A stretch of 8,883 nucleotides of DNA from the NCBI GenBank assembly GCA_002787075.1, contig PCVT01000045.1, positions 1 to 8,883 on the forward strand, given 5' to 3'. The notes under the pieces are model-generated. The model was not told the origin of the DNA and ran no database searches. It was given only the letters and a program-made list of their open reading frames with translations. Both the position numbers and the translations under genes were made by a program. The stretch comes from Parcubacteria group bacterium CG11_big_fil_rev_8_21_14_0_20_41_14 (lineage in GTDB: Bacteria; Patescibacteriota; Patescibacteriia; UBA2169). Each line of letters starts with the position of its first letter. Within the stretch, counting starts at the first letter, position 1. Positions 5,301-8,883 of the stretch are shown in pieces.

Positions 5301-6335
5301 ATGAATAAGAAAAGATTATATAAAATTTTCTTGGTGATTATTGCGGTTCTAGCTATTTCTCCTTGGATTTTTACCGACCAAAGCGCTGCTAAAGTCCAGG
5401 CTTATTATTCCGGTGATGCTATTTACTACAATAATCAATTATTAGTAGCAACAACCAATACGGGCTATTTAGAAATTTTTAAATTACAAGGTCAAGATTT
5501 ATTGACTCTCGTTAAAGTTAAAGTTTATAACCCTCGTTTTAATAATTATGATGATTATTCTGATGTTAAAATGACTATTGAGGGCGGACAATTATATATT
5601 TATACTGCCTCTAAATATACTCTCTTGAAATACAACTTTTCTGATTTAAGAAATCTAAGCTTGATTGCTGAAAAGAAAAATAACTCTTGGAACTGGTATT
5701 ACCGAGTTGATCGTTTTGGTAATAATATGGGTATTGTTGGAACGCATGGAGTAGATATCTTAAACTCAGATTCAGAAATCATCAATTCTTACGCCTTCAG
5801 TCCGGAAGAACCTTTTGGTTTGCGCTCTAATGGCAGTAATAATTTATTATTCGCGATTAACGACGACAAAATTCAAATTTATAACCGTGAGACCAGAAAA
5901 ATTGATACGGAAATTCCTTTAAATTTTTCCAGTCAAGAAGTTAATCATAAAATTTATTTTGACGCCATCACTGATAATATTTACGCTATTGACGATTACT
6001 ACGCTAAGAAATTTTCTTTAGACGGAAAACTTTTAGCTTCTTTCCGTCACTTAGACTACCCCGGCTATGAAATGGAGAGCAGTACCGGTAACCCATATGT
6101 ATATTTTTCTAACGGAACTGGAGTGGTAAAGATGAATAAAGAATCATTTACCGTTAACGATTTTGCGTACACCTCTAATTTGGATGGATCGGGTGGCTGG
6201 GCGATGGGCTTAAAACTGGTAAATACTGATAAAGGCGATCGTCTGGTTGTCTTTAATTCGGCTAGTATAATCGTTCTGAACGATCAACTAGATAAGCTTG
6301 CCTCTGTTCCCGCCACGGAAGAAGCTCGTCAGTAA
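5301..6335 (+). CDS. Secreted or membrane-anchored beta-propeller-like protein of unknown function
   Basis: The 344-residue protein starts with a basic N-terminus and a hydrophobic stretch (9-25), then QSAAKVQA, which could be a signal-peptidase site near 30-34 or the start of a stalk after an uncleaved anchor. The remainder is beta-rich. About seven recurring units pair a hydrophobic 'display' strand with a following strand carrying polar or charged residues. They centre near residues 41-62 (IYYNNQLLVA...), 97-117, 142-164, 178-202, 226-248, 264-284 and 312-334. Seven such units suggest a seven-bladed propeller, a fold used for binding proteins or glycans. I see no enzyme motif. The gene has its own promoter and a strong terminator and is transcribed alone, between the hydrolase and DUF4012 genes. 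No in-frame upstream start exists. I do not recognise a specific family; the propeller reading is inference from the repeat spacing. Confidence 0.68.
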   Translation: MNKKRLYKIFLVIIAVLAISPWIFTDQSAAKVQAYYSGDAIYYNNQLLVATTNTGYLEIFKLQGQDLLTLVKVKVYNPRFNNYDDYSDVKMTIEGGQLYIYTASKYTLLKYNFSDLRNLSLIAEKKNNSWNWYYRVDRFGNNMGIVGTHGVDILNSDSEIINSYAFSPEEPFGLRSNGSNNLLFAINDDKIQIYNRETRKIDTEIPLNFSSQEVNHKIYFDAITDNIYAIDDYYAKKFSLDGKLLASFRHLDYPGYEMESSTGNPYVYFSNGTGVVKMNKESFTVNDFAYTSNLDGSGGWAMGLKLVNTDKGDRLVVFNSASIIVLNDQLDKLASVPATEEARQ

Positions 6336-6360
6336 GGCTAACACTTATTATTTAAACGAT

Positions 6361-6388
6361 AAAACGCCGGCTAGTCCGGCGTTTTTTT
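6361..6388. terminator. Strong GC-rich intrinsic terminator, probably bidirectional
   Basis: AAAACGCCGG (6361-6370) and CCGGCGTTTT (6376-6385) form a 10-bp stem with a CTAGT loop, with a T-run at 6382-6388 on the plus strand, 26 bases after the propeller gene's stop. On the minus strand the stem is followed by TTTTATCGTTT, so it can also stop transcription arriving from the DUF4012 gene. Confidence 0.9.
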
Positions 6389-6446
6389 ATTGCTAGATTT
6401 TATCCTTTAACAAAATACTAGAAATCTGCCAATAAGTTTCATTGTC

Positions 6447-8324
6447 TTACTTAACCGTAAAAGTTTTATCTGTCTTTAAATCGCTAGCCCAAACTTGCGC
6501 CGGTTTGTTATAGTCTTGAAAATTTATATTTAAGCTTTCAATTCTATTACCCGCTTGATTCTGTACTAATAACTGATAAGGGGTAGTTAATTTATAAATA
6601 TTATCCGGCAGTTGATAATCTAAAACTATTTCCCTATCCGTACCCGGCTCCACAGTTAAGAAAAATCCAAAAACGGTTTTATTCAAACCCTTATCATCAA
6701 CAACTTTTAAATCCCTAGTGGATTCATCCAAGCCCTGTAGGGATACAAATTTGCTGCCCAAGGGGGCATAAACTCTAGTGTAACTACGATAACGAGTCGT
6801 CCGCCAGTCAAAAGCGCCCTCATGTCTATAACTTAGACGCAAAGAAGCTTGCAGACTATTACTATTTTTTGTTACAAAATAATATATATTTTTTTTCACG
6901 GCAACATCACTTTTAAAAGCGCCGAGATTAGCGTCAACTACTAATAGATAGTCGCCATCACTATTTTTTACTTCCCCGCCCGCCCCCAAACGTTTTACTA
7001 AATTTTCTCGGTCTTCTTGAGAAAAATATACTTGAATATTTTTAGCATCAATATTATTACTGACAAGACTAAAAAGATCACGCCAGCGACTACTGGATAA
7101 AGCCGATAACTTCTTCTGTAATTCTGAAATTAACTCATTGATAACCGCCTTACGGTCCCAACTAGAAATATTGTCTTCCTTGTAAGCAACCTCCACATTA
7201 TATTGCAAAAGTGGCTGAAGATTGTCGGCCGTATAAGTGGTATCACCAACCGTAATCGGTCCAGTTAAACGAATTAAATCAGATACCAGGTCGGGAGTAA
7301 TGGCAATAATAGCAGTAAAAGGCGGAACCGAATTACCTAAAGCTAAATTCTCACCCCGATAAATTTTTTCTATTTGCTGGGCGGAACTTGGCCAATCCGG
7401 AGACCAATTTGCATCACGTAAATACCATTTTTTTACGTCTAAATATTTTTTTAATTCTACTGGTGGCTCCAAATTCCAATTATCATTAATAGAAGCGGGG
7501 GCATCTAAGTGATAGCTATCGGAAGTGCTGAGCTCTTTTATAGACCCATTTTTTAAATCTAGCAGTCCATAAACACCGATAAAACCACCGCTAGGACGTA
7601 GCTCATCATTGTTTTGTAAAATTAATAGGAAGTGACTGGTGTCGGGATAGCCAGTTAAAGCCGGCAACATCTTTAACAAAGGAGAAAACTTATTAAATAA
7701 AACGGCGATTTGTTTCATTTCATTTTTAATACTGCTAATTCGCTCATAAGCTGGCCAAAGTATCCCGAGTTTGTGAATCTTATCAAGATTAAGGATTGCT
7801 AAATCTAAATTAGCCTGAAGACCATTTAGTTCTGGTTCCGATTCATAGATTAATTGAAGAATCTCGCGTTTATTAGATTCCGGTAAATCATTAAAATTTG
7901 CAACGCCCACGCTCGCTCTAACGTTATCTAGCTTGGCAATAATAGGACTTAAATGAGTTAAAGAGGAACTTAATATTTCACCCACTTTTAATAAGTAAGC
8001 TAAATCATTAATCTGAGTTTTTATCAGTCCAATATTCTTAATAAACCTGGCATCTTGCGTTCTCGCCAAGTTATCTATACCAGCTGTAAAATATTCATCG
8101 GCTAGTTGTGATTGTTCCGATACTAATTCCCAGTTTTGAGTGGAAATCGCCGCTGCCGCCGCACTAATAGCCGTTTTTCCGTTCCAACCGTTTAAAGCAG
8201 CTTCTTTTAAGTCGTTGTAAGCGCCGAATAATAAAACGGCTAGTATTATAACAAAAGCCGCTATCGCTAAGCCGATATATTTTAAAAGTGATCCAATAAA
8301 GCGAAAAAAGGAAGAATAATGCAT
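6447..8324 (-). CDS. DUF4012 family membrane-anchored extracytoplasmic protein
   Basis: This 625-residue protein has one N-terminal membrane segment (about 12-34), then a helical region rich in Ala, Leu and Ile (about 40-225). The DUF4012 domain follows, with its hallmarks ELRPSGGFIG (241-250), RDANWSPDWP (303-312) and LTGPITV (363-369). The C-terminal region (about 480-625) is beta-rich and includes RVYAPLGS (527-534), probably a beta-sandwich module. DUF4012 proteins have no established activity. From memory they are frequent in CPR and Actinobacteria genomes and often sit beside surface-polysaccharide genes, as here. A role in cell-surface glycan assembly or attachment is inference. Only 9 bases separate it from the upstream regulator gene and no Shine-Dalgarno precedes the ATG, so translation is probably coupled to that gene. 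The terminator at 6361-6388 ends the unit. Confidence 0.88.
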   Translation of the reverse strand: MHYSSFFRFIGSLLKYIGLAIAAFVIILAVLLFGAYNDLKEAALNGWNGKTAISAAAAAISTQNWELVSEQSQLADEYFTAGIDNLARTQDARFIKNIGLIKTQINDLAYLLKVGEILSSSLTHLSPIIAKLDNVRASVGVANFNDLPESNKREILQLIYESEPELNGLQANLDLAILNLDKIHKLGILWPAYERISSIKNEMKQIAVLFNKFSPLLKMLPALTGYPDTSHFLLILQNNDELRPSGGFIGVYGLLDLKNGSIKELSTSDSYHLDAPASINDNWNLEPPVELKKYLDVKKWYLRDANWSPDWPSSAQQIEKIYRGENLALGNSVPPFTAIIAITPDLVSDLIRLTGPITVGDTTYTADNLQPLLQYNVEVAYKEDNISSWDRKAVINELISELQKKLSALSSSRWRDLFSLVSNNIDAKNIQVYFSQEDRENLVKRLGAGGEVKNSDGDYLLVVDANLGAFKSDVAVKKNIYYFVTKNSNSLQASLRLSYRHEGAFDWRTTRYRSYTRVYAPLGSKFVSLQGLDESTRDLKVVDDKGLNKTVFGFFLTVEPGTDREIVLDYQLPDNIYKLTTPYQLLVQNQAGNRIESLNINFQDYNKPAQVWASDLKTDKTFTVK

Positions 8325-8333
8325 ATTTTATTT

Positions 8334-8883
8334 TTAATCCGAACTCTTTTTATCTAAATTATCAATTAAAACTAACTTCTTTCCCTCCATGATATTATAT
8401 AAAAATATATCCATAACTTCTCGACGATAATAAAATTCTCCCTCATTCAGGATAGTAAAATTTATTTCCCGGCCAAGATCTTTTTCCAGATTTTTAATTA
8501 ATTGTAAAAAAGCCGAATGACGTAAATTTCCCACAAGAAGCAAATCAGTTTGCGCTTCCGGATAATTAGTGAAGAGACCGGTTAAAGCTAAAAATTTTGG
8601 TCGACAAATTTTTTGTAAAGAATCTAAAAATTTTTGACTAAAAAGTATCTGCGCCTTGACAAATAAAGCTCTAATTTCCGGATACAGAATAAAATTATTA
8701 TTAGCGCTAAAATAATTACCCTTAGATTTTGTTTTTGTATCACCGGAATTCTCTAGAGCCTTTTCCTCTGTAATTAAACCCAACTTCAGTAAGTTATCTA
8801 ACTCACGACGAATAGCGGGAGTTGTTAGTCCTAACTCCTTTGTCAAATCAGCGACAAGATATTGTTTTTCGGGATACAGGAAA
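8334..8883 (-). CDS. Winged-helix regulator with degenerate nucleotidyltransferase-like domain (5' end cut by right window edge)
   Basis: The frame is open from the right edge (first full codon 8880-8882) to TAA at 8334, giving 183 codons. A TTG at 8846 could be mistaken for a start, but the 12 codons before it continue the same fold (FLYPEKQYLVADL), so the gene begins beyond the window. Fragment residues about 1-37 form a winged helix (QYLVADLTKELGL..., TPAIRRELDNLLKLGLI). A polar linker follows, then a domain like the minimal nucleotidyltransferase fold: ALTGLF (99-104), TDLLLVG (112-118), LGREINFTI (135-143) and an EFYYRR segment. The usual Asp-x-Asp metal motif is reduced to D113-L-L, so catalysis is doubtful and a binding or regulatory role is more likely. 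Similar fusions are common in CPR genomes (from memory). It is the first visible gene of an operon with the DUF4012 gene. Confidence 0.75.
   Translation of the reverse strand, partial: FLYPEKQYLVADLTKELGLTTPAIRRELDNLLKLGLITEEKALENSGDTKTKSKGNYFSANNNFILYPEIRALFVKAQILFSQKFLDSLQKICRPKFLALTGLFTNYPEAQTDLLLVGNLRHSAFLQLIKNLEKDLGREINFTILNEGEFYYRREVMDIFLYNIMEGKKLVLIDNLDKKSSD

Noticed and set aside
6393..6427. Second hairpin downstream of the 6361 terminator (AGATTT with AAATCT)
   Set aside because: The arms are only 6 AT-rich bases with a 21-base loop, which is expected by chance in this composition.
8844..8846. TTG as the start codon of the regulator gene
   Set aside because: The frame stays open upstream to the window edge and the 12 preceding codons complete the winged-helix fold, so the true start lies outside the window.
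1..8883. Alternative genetic code with UGA read as glycine, as in some CPR lineages
   Set aside because: All genes are full length under the standard code with no in-frame TGA, and stops are TAA or TAG. TGA is absent as a gene stop here, but seven genes are too few to draw a conclusion.
1..8883. CRISPR arrays, tRNA or rRNA genes, insertion sequences
   Set aside because: No regularly spaced repeats, cloverleaf-like sequences, conserved rRNA stretches, transposase frames or terminal inverted repeats were seen on either strand.

Overview
The window is AT-rich and compactly coded. It looks like a cell-surface polysaccharide locus from an uncultured bacterium, most likely of the Candidate Phyla Radiation (Patescibacteria). 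The evidence for that group is the combination of a DUF4012 membrane protein, a small winged-helix protein fused to a degenerate nucleotidyltransferase-like domain, and mostly weak or absent Shine-Dalgarno sites. This placement is inference, because no rRNA or marker gene is present. Of seven stop codons seen, six are TAA and one is TAG, and all genes read through in the standard code, so there is no sign of UGA recoding.

Layout. 1-214 (-) is the start of a membrane-anchored protein cut by the window edge. 346-1197 (-) is a Wzz/Wzc-like chain-length protein without a kinase domain. 1271-2518 (-) is a family 4 glycosyltransferase. 2573-3925 (+) is an O-antigen ligase/polymerase-like integral membrane protein. 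3989-5068 (-) is a secreted putative glycoside hydrolase. 5301-6335 (+) is an N-terminally anchored or secreted beta-propeller-like protein. 6447-8324 (-) is a DUF4012 protein. 8334-8883 (-) is a winged-helix/nucleotidyltransferase-like regulator cut by the right edge. Two short ORFs antisense to, or out of frame with, the ligase are shadows.

Transcription. The units alternate in direction. The two convergent junctions (3949-3977 and 6361-6388) each hold a strong intrinsic terminator that could work both ways. The two divergent junctions (2519-2572 and 5069-5300) hold face-to-face sigma70-type promoters. The best promoter matches are TTGACT-N17-TATTAT before the Wzz-like gene, TTGACA-N17-TATTAT with a TG extension before the hydrolase gene, and TTGACT-N17-TATTGT with a TG extension before the propeller gene. 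The hydrolase leader also carries a perfect 9-bp inverted repeat.

How the genes may work together (inference). The glycosyltransferase builds lipid-linked sugar units. The ligase/polymerase-like protein joins them into chains or onto an acceptor, and the Wzz-like protein sets chain length. The secreted hydrolase could trim or remodel the product. The DUF4012 and propeller proteins would act at or outside the membrane. The terminal regulator is co-transcribed with the DUF4012 gene. No initiating phosphoglycosyltransferase or flippase is in the window, so the pathway must continue elsewhere.
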